DNA from: Bradyrhizobium ottawaense
GTDB taxonomy: Bacteria > Pseudomonadota > Alphaproteobacteria > Rhizobiales > Xanthobacteraceae
DNA length: 64,000 bases
NCBI RefSeq assembly: GCF_900099825.1
Contig: NZ_LT629693.1
Coordinates: 5,777,001-5,841,000 of the forward strand
Direction: 5' to 3'
This document shows, in pieces, positions 46,516 through 54,600 of this stretch. Numbering within the stretch: position 1 is the stretch's first letter; each line of letters starts with the position of its first letter. The position numbers were made by a program, and so were the translations under genes. The notes under the pieces were generated by a model. The model was not told the origin of the DNA and did not search any database. It was given only the letters and a program-made list of their open reading frames with translations.

Positions 46516-47754
46516 ATGGGAAAGCGCAATCTTCTGATGACTCTTACGCTCGCGACCTGCGCGATCGGCCTGGCTGCCGCGCGCGCGGCGGAAGACAACC
46601 AGGCGTTCGAGAAGATCGAGCGCGGCCGGTACCTCGCCGTGCTCGGCGATTGCGTCGGCTGCCACACTGCGCCGGCTGGTAAGCCATTTGCCGGCGGCAC
46701 TGCGCTGGAGACGCCATTCGGAGCGTTGGTCGGTCCAAATATTACGCCGGATATTGCGACCGGGATCGGTGCCTGGTCCGAATCGGATCTCTGGCGGGCG
46801 ATGCATGAGGGCATCGCGAGAACGGGGGCTCGCCTCTACCCAGCGATGCCCTATCCCGCCTACACCAAAGTTACTCGCGAAGACGTATCGGCGATCTGGG
46901 CCTATCTGCGCACATTGGAGCCGGTGCACAACGAGGTTCAGTCGAATCAGCTGGTGTTTCCGTTCAATGTCCGCCGGCCGGCAACATCCACCTGGGATTT
47001 GATTAATTTCAAGCCCGGCGTGTTTCAATCCGATCCGGCAAAGTCGGATGTGTGGAACCGTGGGGCCTATCTGGTCGAAGGCCTCGGCCATTGCGGAACC
47101 TGTCATACACCGAAGAACATCACGGGCGGCGATCGGGGTGGGGAAGCCCTGCAGGGGGCGTTGTTGCAGGATTGGTATGCGCCGGATCTGACCGCGGATC
47201 CCCGTATGGGCATCGGTAATTGGTCTACGGAAGACATCGTCCGCTATCTTAAGACCGGTGCCAACTCTTTCGACATTGCGTCCGGGCCGATGGCCGAGGC
47301 CGTTGAGAACTCCACCTCTCATATGACAGATGCCGATCTTCTCGCGATCGCCACCTATCTGAAGGATCGTGCTCCTCGAAGTGCGAAAACGCCCATTGCG
47401 CTGGCGCACGATGACACACGCATCGTCGCGGGCAAGGCAATCTATGAAAACCGTTGCGCGGCATGCCACATTTCTAGCGGCGCCGGCGTTCCAACCCTGT
47501 TCCCGCGCCTGGCACAAGCGCCCCTGGTCCAGTCCACTGATCCGACATCCTTGATTCGCGTCGTTCTGATCGGCAGTCGTGCTGCCGCCACTTCAGCTGC
47601 CCCAACCGCACCCGCCATGCCGTCCTTCGGTTGGAATCTCAGTGACACAGAGATTGCGGACGTCCTGACCTATGTTCGCAATACCTGGGGAAATGCCGCG
47701 TCAGCAGTCCAGTCTACGGATGTCACTACGCTGCGTGGCCGTGTGTCTCGATAA
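46516..47754 (+). CDS. Triheme cytochrome c subunit of membrane dehydrogenase
   Basis: 412 residues with a signal peptide (LLMTLTLATCAIGLAAARAA). Three CxxCH haem sites: CVGCH (Cys46), CGTCH (Cys193) and CAACH (Cys314). The spacing and length match cytochrome subunits of alcohol, gluconate and fructose dehydrogenases. It transfers electrons from the GMC subunit to ubiquinone or a terminal oxidase in the periplasmic membrane face. It starts 24 bp after the GMC gene, so the three genes form one operon. No C-terminal membrane helix is obvious. Confidence 0.93.
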   Translation: MGKRNLLMTLTLATCAIGLAAARAAEDNQAFEKIERGRYLAVLGDCVGCHTAPAGKPFAGGTALETPFGALVGPNITPDIATGIGAWSESDLWRAMHEGIARTGARLYPAMPYPAYTKVTREDVSAIWAYLRTLEPVHNEVQSNQLVFPFNVRRPATSTWDLINFKPGVFQSDPAKSDVWNRGAYLVEGLGHCGTCHTPKNITGGDRGGEALQGALLQDWYAPDLTADPRMGIGNWSTEDIVRYLKTGANSFDIASGPMAEAVENSTSHMTDADLLAIATYLKDRAPRSAKTPIALAHDDTRIVAGKAIYENRCAACHISSGAGVPTLFPRLAQAPLVQSTDPTSLIRVVLIGSRAAATSAAPTAPAMPSFGWNLSDTEIADVLTYVRNTWGNAASAVQSTDVTTLRGRVSR

Positions 47755-47871
47755 GATCGACAACACTGCGTCCCAACTTTGGCGGAACCGATCGACGGCA
47801 CTCGCTGTGCTGTCGCAAATCAAATCCGGACGTACTGATGATGCAGTCCCCGCGTCACGGCCATGTCTGAG

Positions 47872-47980
47872 TTTGGGCACCTTTGAGACATGCCGGGGCG
47901 GTCTGACGATGTACGTTGATCGGGGTAGAGCGGAAGTCTCGTTTCGGGGCCGTCAGGACCGTTGTTGACCCACTTCAGAC
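47872..47980 (+). repeat. Dispersed intergenic repeat, copy b (most complete)
   Basis: GTTTGGGCACCTTTGAGACA, then ACGATGTACG, GGGGTAGAGCGGAAGT, CGTTTCGGGGCCGTCAGGAC and TTGACCCACTTCAGAC. It sits between the cytochrome gene and osmC-like gene and shows both halves joined, so it defines the uninterrupted order used to read the other copies. The gap 47755-48061 holds no gene. Confidence 0.75.
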
Positions 47981-48061
47981 TAAAGCCGCGTCGCGATATA
48001 GTTCGAGAGAAACCGCCGAACGCCAAGCCCCCGTTCGGCGACAGCGGTCTAGGAGGTTTGC

Positions 48062-48520
48062 GTGGAGACAAAGAGACCCTACAAATCTTTTCGTTACAAG
48101 GCCAACACAGCCTGGAGTTCCGCGCGACGGGGCACGCTTTCTGCGTCGGGGAAACCAAACATCGTCGTTGGCAGTCCGCCTGAGTTTAAAGGCGAGCCCG
48201 ATATCTGGACGCCTGAAGAGCTACTCGTCGGCTCAGTCAATACATGCATGATGCTGACCTTCCTGGCGCTCGCCCAAGCGAAAGGTCTGACTCCGGTGCA
48301 ATATGAAAGTGAAGCCGATGGCCTGCTCGAAAATGTCGAAGGCAAGTACCGCATCACGGAAGTCATGGTTCGCCCGCGCGTGAGCCTCAAAGACAAAGCC
48401 GAACTGGAACGTGCCCGCGAAATCATGGAAACCGTTGAAGCACAGTGCTTCATCTCGAATTCCATAAAATCGAAGGTCTCGCTCACTGCGGAGTTTGGTG
48501 TTGCTTCGTCGCCAAAGTGA
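48062..48520 (+). CDS. OsmC family protein
   Basis: 152 residues from a GTG with AGGAGG 5 bases before. The OsmC fold is visible: WTPEELLVGSVNTCMMLTFL with one redox Cys (~62), and the second Cys in AQCFISNSIKSKVSL (~134). These two cysteines reduce organic hydroperoxides in OsmC/Ohr/YhfA proteins. Without closer comparison the subgroup is uncertain; the YhfA-like type is likely because of the short N-terminus. It stands alone between repeat copies. Confidence 0.88.
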   Translation: METKRPYKSFRYKANTAWSSARRGTLSASGKPNIVVGSPPEFKGEPDIWTPEELLVGSVNTCMMLTFLALAQAKGLTPVQYESEADGLLENVEGKYRITEVMVRPRVSLKDKAELERAREIMETVEAQCFISNSIKSKVSLTAEFGVASSPK

Positions 48521-48550
48521 AGGCGAATTGCGTTGGCTGCACGAGTCCGG

Positions 48551-48614
48551 TTCTGGCACGAACCGGACCAGATGGCGCGGCCTGGCTATGTCCGTTCATA
48601 GGGGGTAACTCGGA
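48551..48614 (+). repeat. Dispersed repeat copy c, left half (5' exon of intron 1)
   Basis: TTCTGGCACG..., then CTATGTCCGTTCATAGGGGG and TAACTCGGA, ending where the group II intron begins. The matching right half, AGTGACGTTTCGGGGCC, resumes at 50530. Joining them rebuilds the repeat consensus CGG-A-AGT. Confidence 0.7.
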
Positions 48615-48977
48615 GTGCGCCGGGAGACCGGCAAGGAGTAGATGGTGGAAGTCCATCACGATGAAGGAGTAGCGAACCGCATCGACCCCGAGTCATGCGC
48701 AGATGCCCGCGAGGGCCTCGGCGAAGCGTTGACAGGGGAGCGCATAGGCCAGCCATTGAGCCGCGAAAGTACCCTCATTCTGGGTGCCGACGTCGTTCCG
48801 GTGACGGAAGGCAACACGGATGGGCGCGATAACGCGAGCGCCCAGACGGCCCGGCGTGGTCTTAGACACTGGCATGTGCGCACGCTCTTTGCTTGGGAAC
48901 CGGGAGATCTCATGGTCGGCCAGCACCAGTATGCGTGCTGCACTGGCCCGCGTCGGGAAGGCGAGGAGCCGTAGCCG

Positions 48978-50510
48978 ATGATGTACGATCATGAGAAGTC
49001 TGACCCCGCCATAGTAGCTGTGAAGCCAACGAACAAAGCCGGGCAACCGGCTGTGGAGTTGGGGGAGCCAAGGGCGGGGGCCGAGGGGAATGTGCGTCAG
49101 CAAAGCACGGGCCGGGCACAGTACCGGGGAACCGTGTCACAGGCGCTGGAGCGCATACGGCAAGCCGCAAGGCAAAGGAAGAAGGAGAAGTTCACCGCGC
49201 TCTTCCATCACGTCAGTATTGACCATCTCGCAGAGGCATTCTCTGAACTCAAGGGGAATGCTGCAGCTGGAGTGGATGGGCTGACATGTCGGGATTACGA
49301 GCAGCACCTTGAGCGCAATCTTGAGGACCTGCATGCTCGCGTCCATCGGGGAGCGTATCGGGCACTACCGTCGCGGCGGGTTTACATACCCAAACCGGAT
49401 GGTCGGCAACGCCCGATCGCGGTCGCCGCCCTTGAGGACAAGATCGTCCAGAGGGCCACGGCTGCGGTGCTGAGCGCGATCTACGAGGAGGATTTCCTCG
49501 GGTTCTCGTATGGGTTCCGACCCGAACGCAGCACGCACGATGCGATGGATGCGCTCATGGTCGGGATCACCAGCACAAAGGTGAACTGGATACTGGACGC
49601 TGACATCCGCTCGTTCTTCGACACGGTGAGCCAGGAGTGGCTCATCAGGTTTGTAGAACATCGCGTCGGCGACCGACGTATCATCCGCCTGATCCAGAAA
49701 TGGCTCAAGGCAGGCGTCCTGGAAGACGGAATCGTGACGGTCAGTGACAAGGGGACCGGGCAGGGATCGGTGATCTCACCGCTTCTGGCCAATCTCTACT
49801 TACACTACGTTTTCGATCTCTGGGCCGAGCGCTGGCGACGGCGTGAGGCAGCGGGCAATATGATCATCGTGCGCTACGCCGACGACCTCATTGTTGGCTT
49901 CGAGCACGAGACCGACGCCCGTCGCTTCCTCGACGAGATGCGTAAGCGGTTACAGGAGTTTGCACTGTCGCTTCATTCGGAGAAGACCCGGCTGATCGAG
50001 TTTGGACGCTTCGCGGTGGAAAACCGCAAGCGGCGCGGGCTCGGCAAACCGGAGACCTTCACCTTCCTGGGCTTCACCTTTATCTGCAGCAAGACTCGTC
50101 GGGGTAAATTCCAAATCAAACGAAAGTCCCGGCGCGATCGCATGCAGGCAAAGTTGCAAGCCATCAAACAGGAAATGCGACGGAGCATGCATCAGCCGAT
50201 TCCCCAGCAGGGAAGATGGTTGCAGCAGGTCGTCACCGGTTACTTCAACTACCACGCGGTGCCGACAAACAGTTCGTCACTGTCCGCGTTCCTATTCCAC
50301 GTTACCAATCTCTGGCGGCGAACGCTGCAGTGGCGGAGCCAAAAAGATGGGATGACCTGGGAGCGGATCAAGCGGTTGGCCGACCACTGGCTCCCGAAAC
50401 CGCGAATCCTTCATCCGTGGCCAGAGAGTCGCTTCGCCGTCAGACACCCAAGGTGGGAGCCGTATGCCCGAATTGGGCCCGTACGGATCTGTGCGGGGGG
50501 CGCGAGGTAA
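48978..50510 (+). CDS. ltrA: Group II intron reverse transcriptase/maturase
   Basis: 510 residues. RT blocks are GNAAAGVDGLTCRDYEQHL, YIPKPDGRQRPIAVAALEDK, the FGFRPxRS-like SYGFRPERSTHDAM, GTGQGSVISPLLANLYLHY and the catalytic RYADDLIVGF. Then comes the thumb/maturase X domain (WLQQVVTGYFNYHAVPTN). There is no HNH endonuclease domain, so it probably retargets via replication forks. The C-terminal residues (RWEPYARIGPVRICAGGAR) are translated from domain V, and the stop codon lies in the domain VI loop. The frame is intact. Confidence 0.92.
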   Translation: MMYDHEKSDPAIVAVKPTNKAGQPAVELGEPRAGAEGNVRQQSTGRAQYRGTVSQALERIRQAARQRKKEKFTALFHHVSIDHLAEAFSELKGNAAAGVDGLTCRDYEQHLERNLEDLHARVHRGAYRALPSRRVYIPKPDGRQRPIAVAALEDKIVQRATAAVLSAIYEEDFLGFSYGFRPERSTHDAMDALMVGITSTKVNWILDADIRSFFDTVSQEWLIRFVEHRVGDRRIIRLIQKWLKAGVLEDGIVTVSDKGTGQGSVISPLLANLYLHYVFDLWAERWRRREAAGNMIIVRYADDLIVGFEHETDARRFLDEMRKRLQEFALSLHSEKTRLIEFGRFAVENRKRRGLGKPETFTFLGFTFICSKTRRGKFQIKRKSRRDRMQAKLQAIKQEMRRSMHQPIPQQGRWLQQVVTGYFNYHAVPTNSSSLSAFLFHVTNLWRRTLQWRSQKDGMTWERIKRLADHWLPKPRILHPWPESRFAVRHPRWEPYARIGPVRICAGGAR

Positions 50511-50527
50511 CTCGCGTCCCTACCGCG
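50457..50527 (+). ncRNA. Domains V and VI of group II intron 1
   Basis: Domain V: GAGCCGTATG paired with CGTACGGATC, containing the catalytic AGC triad. Domain VI: GCGG-GGGGCGCGAG, loop GTAA, then CTCGCGTCCC-TA-CCGC, with a bulged A at 50522 as likely branch point. These are among the most conserved RNA parts of group II introns and make splicing plausible. Confidence 0.85.
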
Positions 50528-50529
50528 AA

Positions 50530-50576
50530 AGTGACGTTTCGGGGCCACCAGGTCCGTTGATGACCCCGGAACGGAC
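50530..50576 (+). repeat. Dispersed repeat copy c, right half (3' exon of intron 1)
   Basis: AGTGACGTTTCGGGGCCACC, then GTCCGTTGATGACCCC. This parallels AAGTCTCGTTTCGGGGCCGTC...TTGACCC in copy b, and so shows where the intron entered. Confidence 0.7.
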
Positions 50577-50726
50577 TTAGAATCGCTCGGGCCGCTTAAC
50601 CCCAAATCGCAAACCAGATGCTGCTGCTCGTAGGGAGTAATGCTGATGCTCGGATTTCGAGACCGCCTGATCTGACTATCTTATTGATCGAACGGACGGC
50701 TTGAAGTCTGGAGCCGCTGGTGTCTG

Positions 50727-51395
50727 ATGATGGGAAACCTGTCCCGCATTGGTGTACTGACCATATGGTTGATTGGCGCGTCCCCACTCGCCGCTGAGCC
50801 ATTTGGCGTCGCCACGGTTCCAGCAGCACCAGACAGCCGGATCTCTGCGATATGGCGCGACCTGCAGGCGGCCATGCGCGCGGATGAGCAGATCATCGTT
50901 GTATGCCGTGCCAATCCGGCCTGCGGCTCTCCCGCGGCCCTTCGGTTCATCGCGATAGTCGATGAGGCGCGTCGGTATCAAGGGCGCGCGCTGCTCGGCC
51001 ACATCAACCGCGCCGTTAACCTTGCGATCCCGACGACGCGCGGCGATGTGTCATGGCAGTCGCCCCTGAAAGCTTTGGCGTCGTCCGGCGACTGCAAGAG
51101 CTATGCGGTGACGAAATATGCGGCCCTCGGTGCCGCTGGCATTGCGCCGGAGGACCGACGATTAGTGATCGTTTGGGACAACGCGCGCCCGCAGGAAACC
51201 CATCTAGTCGTAGTGGTGCGCGTTGCACAGCGATGGCTAGTCCTTGATAGCCGAACCCTGACTTTGGCCGACAGCGACGACCAACAAGCCTACCAACCGT
51301 TACATTCGTTCGACCATTCCGGAGTGCGGGATTTTCCGCCGTTGGCCCCGGCGGCGCGCCGCGCGCAGCTCCAAGAACCAAAACCGCAACAATAG
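50727..51395 (+). CDS. BTLCP-type transglutaminase-like cysteine peptidase
   Basis: 222 residues with an N-terminal signal peptide (IGVLTIWLIGASPLAAEP). The bacterial transglutaminase-like cysteine proteinase triad is visible: Cys in SSGDCKSYAVTKYAAL (~123), His in RPQETHLVVVVR (~157) and Asp in WLVLDSRT (~172). Family members are periplasmic; LapG of Pseudomonas, a relative, cleaves adhesins. No LapD-like partner or large adhesin is nearby. Two adjacent Met codons could start it, neither with a strong ribosome site. Confidence 0.85.
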   Translation: MMGNLSRIGVLTIWLIGASPLAAEPFGVATVPAAPDSRISAIWRDLQAAMRADEQIIVVCRANPACGSPAALRFIAIVDEARRYQGRALLGHINRAVNLAIPTTRGDVSWQSPLKALASSGDCKSYAVTKYAALGAAGIAPEDRRLVIVWDNARPQETHLVVVVRVAQRWLVLDSRTLTLADSDDQQAYQPLHSFDHSGVRDFPPLAPAARRAQLQEPKPQQ

Positions 51396-51483
51396 TCCGG
51401 AGTACGGCTGCTGGAGATGGTCCAATCTGTGAGCAGGGATCGAATGAAGCTTCTGTTTGCTGCGCTGCATGAGTCTCTTGTTA

Positions 51484-51579
51484 GCACTTTTGAGACATGC
51501 CGACCGGACGTTACGATGTCCGCTCGTGAGGGAAGATCGGAAGTAGGCCGTGCTGGCGCTGACTTCCGAAAATGACCCT
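51484..51579 (+). repeat. Dispersed intergenic repeat, copy d
   Basis: GCACTTTTGAGACATGCCGA, ACGATGTCCGCTCGTGAGGG, GATCGGAAGTAGGCC and ACTTCCGAAAATGACCC, cut off by the 155-bp MITE-like element that starts at 51580. Confidence 0.7.
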
Positions 51580-51734
51580 GGCTGTGTAAAAACGTGAGAT
51601 CTTACAAACCGTGGAGAATCTGATTCTTAGATGTCGCTGTGCCGCAGCTCAGTATGCTCCTCACACGCTATGAAGGGGCATTTGAAGAAAAGCTTTTCTC
51701 CGCGATTTGCTCGCTGCTGCGTTTTTACACAGCC
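51580..51734. mobile_element. 155-bp MITE-like element
   Basis: Perfect 15-bp terminal inverted repeats: GGCTGTGTAAAAACG (51580-51594) and CGTTTTTACACAGCC (51720-51734). GACCC is found just outside both ends (one base offset on the right), a possible target duplication. No transposase fits inside. The ends resemble those of full-length rhizobial insertion sequences whose 3' end reads TTTTTACACAGCC, so it is probably an internally deleted copy. It is inserted in repeat copy d. Confidence 0.75.
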
Positions 51735-52065
51735 AAGACCCACACCTGACATGAGCATCAATTTAAGATGCACCCGAAACGCCCCGGTCGCTGCCGCTTG
51801 TGGGTCTTCTCAGAGCCCCATTTACCAATTGCAGCCAATCACCGCGTCCGAAGGTTTTCGGGCCCCGCTCGACGGCAATGCCGCTCGATGTTAAGATTGG
51901 GTATCTCGGTACTAAGTGACCATCTCCCACGAGGTCGAGGATTTTGTGCTTAGCTTGGTTGCGCAATTGCATGCGGAATACTGCGTGGCGCAGCAACGAC
52001 GTAAGTGCCCTTGAGAACGACTAACCCAACAGATCGGGTATTCATGATAGTTTGGAGAAGCGCAC
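51735..52065. other. Lower-GC gap without a gene
   Basis: AT-richer sequence with no supported ORF. It must carry the promoter for the 52066 gene; no clear -35/-10 pair was recognised. Confidence 0.35.
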
Positions 52066-52518
52066 ATGATCGGTTTGTTGTTTGAAAGCAAGTTGATAGC
52101 AAAACCCCTGTCTTGTTTCGTCTTTCTCTTGGCAATGTGGTGTGGCTTCTCCGCGCATGCCCAGCAATCGTCCCTTCCCTATGGAGGGGGAGCGGGCACA
52201 ATCGAAAAATTCGAACGTTTCCATAACGACCGCGATCAGACTGCCAAAACGGGGCAGCCGTTCAAGATAGAAGGCAATTGCCAATCTGCTTGCACTCTAT
52301 TTCTGAAACTGAGAAACGTTTGTATTGATCCGAACGCCCAGCTCCGTTTTCACGTTGGCGGAAGTCCGTATACCACGCAGGTGATGCTCAATTCATACAA
52401 CGGAAAGCTTCGGAGTTTTTTGATCAAGAATCATTACATGGACACAGAGCAATTTCATGCCATTTCCGGGCGTGAAATGATTGAAACGTTTGGCTACAAG
52501 CGATGCCCGGGGACGTGA
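52066..52518 (+). CDS. Secreted protein of unknown function
   Basis: 150 residues with a signal peptide (residues ~8-33, ending SAHAQQ) and GGAG before the start. The body has GGGAGTIEKFERFHN, KIEGNCQSACTLFLKLRNVC and ARLRFHVGG-like text. Paired cysteines (EGNCQSACTLF and RNVCID) suggest a disulfide. The GxCxSACT-type motif recalls COG3904-like periplasmic proteins related to ClpP-fold hydrolases, but the Ser/His/Asp set is not complete. GC is lower than average for the window. Confidence 0.6.
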   Translation: MIGLLFESKLIAKPLSCFVFLLAMWCGFSAHAQQSSLPYGGGAGTIEKFERFHNDRDQTAKTGQPFKIEGNCQSACTLFLKLRNVCIDPNAQLRFHVGGSPYTTQVMLNSYNGKLRSFLIKNHYMDTEQFHAISGREMIETFGYKRCPGT

Positions 52519-52708
52519 AATTTTTAAATTCTCGGTGCTGTTCGACACTTTTGTGTCGTGCGCAACCACGCCGTTGGCCGCCTCAACGTGCTTGACGGCG
52601 CGATCATCGCCCAGTGCAACCGCCATCGCCATTCAGGAGTTCCTTGCCTTCCTCGTCACATCGAGGCCAACGTGCCAGCCTAGCCCGACGTCCATCTCGG
52701 AGGATTTC

Positions 52709-52954
52709 ATGAAAATACCAATTGCGCTCGTTATACCGGCCTTTCTCAGCTTGACCGTCGCGTCGTCTTTTGCGCCCGCATTTGCTGCCCCACCCAAATG
52801 GTCCTGCTCGTCGGCTTCAGCAGCTTGCATAAAACTTTACAGCGACTCCCCCGAATTGGCTGCTAAGTGCCAGCCGGCCCGAGCGAGCTGTATGAGCACA
52901 GGCACATTTGTTGGGCCGAAGGGCAAAGCGTTCCCGGGCATGGTGAAGAGGTAA
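52709..52954 (+). CDS. Small secreted Cys-rich protein
   Basis: 81 residues from the Met at 52709, with GGAGGA 5 bases upstream. A signal peptide (IALVIPAFLSLTVASSFAPA, cut near AFA-A) precedes a 55-residue mature part with four cysteines: WSCSSASAACIKL, AAKCQPARASCMS. The pattern suggests two disulfides. No family recognised. It lies 190 bp after the other secreted protein on the same strand. Confidence 0.65.
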   Translation: MKIPIALVIPAFLSLTVASSFAPAFAAPPKWSCSSASAACIKLYSDSPELAAKCQPARASCMSTGTFVGPKGKAFPGMVKR

Positions 52955-53096
52955 CTGTTACGGGCTGAGAGGACGGCTGCTTCACTACCCCTGACAAATC
53001 GTCTCGCGAAGGACTAGACTTCCGATTCTGACCCGGATGTATGGTCCGGCCGTGCGTTGCAAGGGGTTCGTCGATCTGGTGGTAAGCGGTCTTGCA

Positions 53097-53240
53097 TCAA
53101 TGTATCCGGTCTCTAGTTGGAGCCGTTTTGCTCCGGACCATCATGGATATCAGCGCGCGTGCGACCTCATTAACGGACAGGCCTCGACGGGCCATCCGGG
53201 TCACCAGTGTTCGCATGCGCCGGGAAGACCGATCCTCCAT
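53097..53240 (-). CDS. Small HTH-like ORF downstream of IS110 copy 1
   Basis: 47 residues, starting MEDRSSRRMRTLVTRMARRG then LSVNEVARALISMM. The Arg-rich helix followed by GLSVNEVARAL looks like a truncated helix-turn-helix. A homologous ORF lies in the same position and orientation beyond IS110 copy 2 (57913-58020), so it may be part of the element or of a shared target. Both diverge after ISMM. Confidence 0.45.
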   Translation of the reverse strand: MEDRSSRRMRTLVTRMARRGLSVNEVARALISMMVRSKTAPTRDRIH

Positions 53241-53475
53241 CTCTACTTATCCTCTCGCAGACCTCGGCTGGAAACTGCTGATAGGTTACGTCATCGCTTG
53301 CTCCTCATATCGCGCAGTTCCTTTGTTCGAGCCAAAGGCCGTTCCTTCGTCCCGGCCCGCAGAACGTCGATCGCGTCGCGCGCAGGGGCGGTCAAGGCCG
53401 GCCGTTGCACTTGGCGTGCGGCGGGCCCCGGCGTTGCCAGGCCGCGCCTTGACAGCACCGAGCACGGCGCGAGGA

Positions 53476-54540
53476 TCAAGCGGGTCGGACGCCTGCATCG
53501 TCGGTCCTCGTCAGCTCGAAGGCGCGTCCTTTAGCCAGCACCGCCCAGGCGATGCGGGCAAGCTTATTGGCGAGCGCGATCGCCAGCACGTTGTGGTGCA
53601 ACCGCCTCTTGGCGGCTTCGATCCAGGATTTGAGCCCGTAACGTTCCCAGTTCTTTATTCTGACCAGCACAACCCATGCCGCCTGCACAAACAGAACGCG
53701 CAAGTAGCGATTGCCGCGCCTCGAGATTTTGCCGAGGATCGTGCGATCTCCGGTCGAGATCTGCTTGGGCACCAGTCCGAGCCAGGCGCCGAAGTCGCGG
53801 CCTTTGGAGAATACGTCTCCAGTGCCGATCGCGGCCACCATGGCGCTCGAAATGATCGGTCCGATGCCAGGCACCGTCATCAGGCGCGAACATGCCTGAT
53901 CTTGACGGGCCAGTGCTTCGATCTCGCCGGATAGGCCATCGATGCGCTGATCCAGCCGGCGCCAGTCGCCCGCCAACTCCTCGATGATACGCAACATGCG
54001 GGGCGACAGGGCATCGGTGCGCGTCGCTAGGATGGTGGGCAGTTCCGTGCGCAGGAAGCCGATACCCTGGCGCACGGCGATCCCGCGTTCCAGCATGAAG
54101 GCGCGAATCTGGTTGATGATGCCGGTGCGTTGCGACACCAGCCGCTCGCGCACCCGATGCAGCGCCTGCAGATCCAGTTGCTCCGCGGTCTTGGTCGCCA
54201 CGAACTTCATCGTCGGGCGCTGCACGGCTTCGGCAATCGCTTCGGCATCATTGAAGTCGTTCTTCTGTCCCTTGCTATAGGGGCGGACATATTTGGCCGG
54301 CATCAACCTGGCATCGTGACCAAGCGATGCGAGTTTGCGGCTCAGGTGATGTGCGCCGACGCAGGCTTCCATGCCGATCAGGCAAGGCGGTATATTGGCG
54401 AGCCGCGCTTCCACTTGGCCACGCGACCATTTTTGCCGCAGCACGATGGCGCCGCGCGCATCGTGACCCACGACGTGGAACGAGTTCTTGCCAATATCGA
54501 TGCCGATCACGGCGATCGCGGTATTGGGTGTCTGAGACAT
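53476..54540 (-). CDS. IS110 family transposase (copy 1, intact)
   Basis: 354 residues from the Met at 54540. N-terminal RuvC-like DEDD domain: AVIGIDIGKNSFHVVGHD (first Asp), GMEACVGAHHL (Glu) and KGQKNDFNDAEAIAEA (Asp pair). C-terminal Tnp domain: LMTVPGIGPIISSAMVAAIG and FGAWLGLVPKQISTGDRTIL with the active-site serine region. IS110 enzymes cut and rejoin DNA guided by a bridge RNA from the element's own end. A structured leader at 54544-54600 lies directly upstream. Confidence 0.93.
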   Translation of the reverse strand: MSQTPNTAIAVIGIDIGKNSFHVVGHDARGAIVLRQKWSRGQVEARLANIPPCLIGMEACVGAHHLSRKLASLGHDARLMPAKYVRPYSKGQKNDFNDAEAIAEAVQRPTMKFVATKTAEQLDLQALHRVRERLVSQRTGIINQIRAFMLERGIAVRQGIGFLRTELPTILATRTDALSPRMLRIIEELAGDWRRLDQRIDGLSGEIEALARQDQACSRLMTVPGIGPIISSAMVAAIGTGDVFSKGRDFGAWLGLVPKQISTGDRTILGKISRRGNRYLRVLFVQAAWVVLVRIKNWERYGLKSWIEAAKRRLHHNVLAIALANKLARIAWAVLAKGRAFELTRTDDAGVRPA

Positions 54541-54543
54541 GGC

Positions 54544-54600
54544 GTGCTCCTTGTCTTTGGCGCCCCTTGCCAGCTTCCCTTGCTGGCGGGGCAGGAGCAC
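54544..54600 (-). ncRNA. Structured leader of IS110 copy 1 (bridge-RNA candidate)
   Basis: Nested stems on the plus strand: outer GTGCTCC (54544-54550) with GGAGCAC (54594-54600), middle CCCC (54563-54566) with GGGG (54588-54591), and inner GCCAGC with GCTGGC around a 7-base loop. Copy 2 keeps the outer and middle pairing but changes the inner stem to another paired sequence. Position directly before the transposase fits the bridge RNA of the IS110 subgroup. No transcript evidence. Confidence 0.5.

Larger units (their letters stand above)
48615..50529 (+). mobile_element. Group II intron 1
   Basis: It begins GTGCGCCGGGAGACCGG, the usual GUGYG start, and ends just past a complete domain V and VI (50457-50527). 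It encodes a reverse transcriptase/maturase at 48978-50510. The intron is in the forward direction and interrupts a copy of the dispersed intergenic repeat, so no gene is damaged. The exact 3' end (50528-50530) is uncertain by a base or two. Confidence 0.8.

Noticed and set aside
45577..47517. A 646-codon open frame antisense to the GMC and cytochrome c genes
   Set aside because: The sense strand encodes clear GMC and haem-binding motifs. Long antisense frames are normal in GC-rich DNA, and this one has no recognisable motif.
53092..53934. A 280-codon plus-strand frame overlapping IS110 copy 1
   Set aside because: Most of it is antisense to the conserved transposase C-terminal domain; the part outside has no motif.
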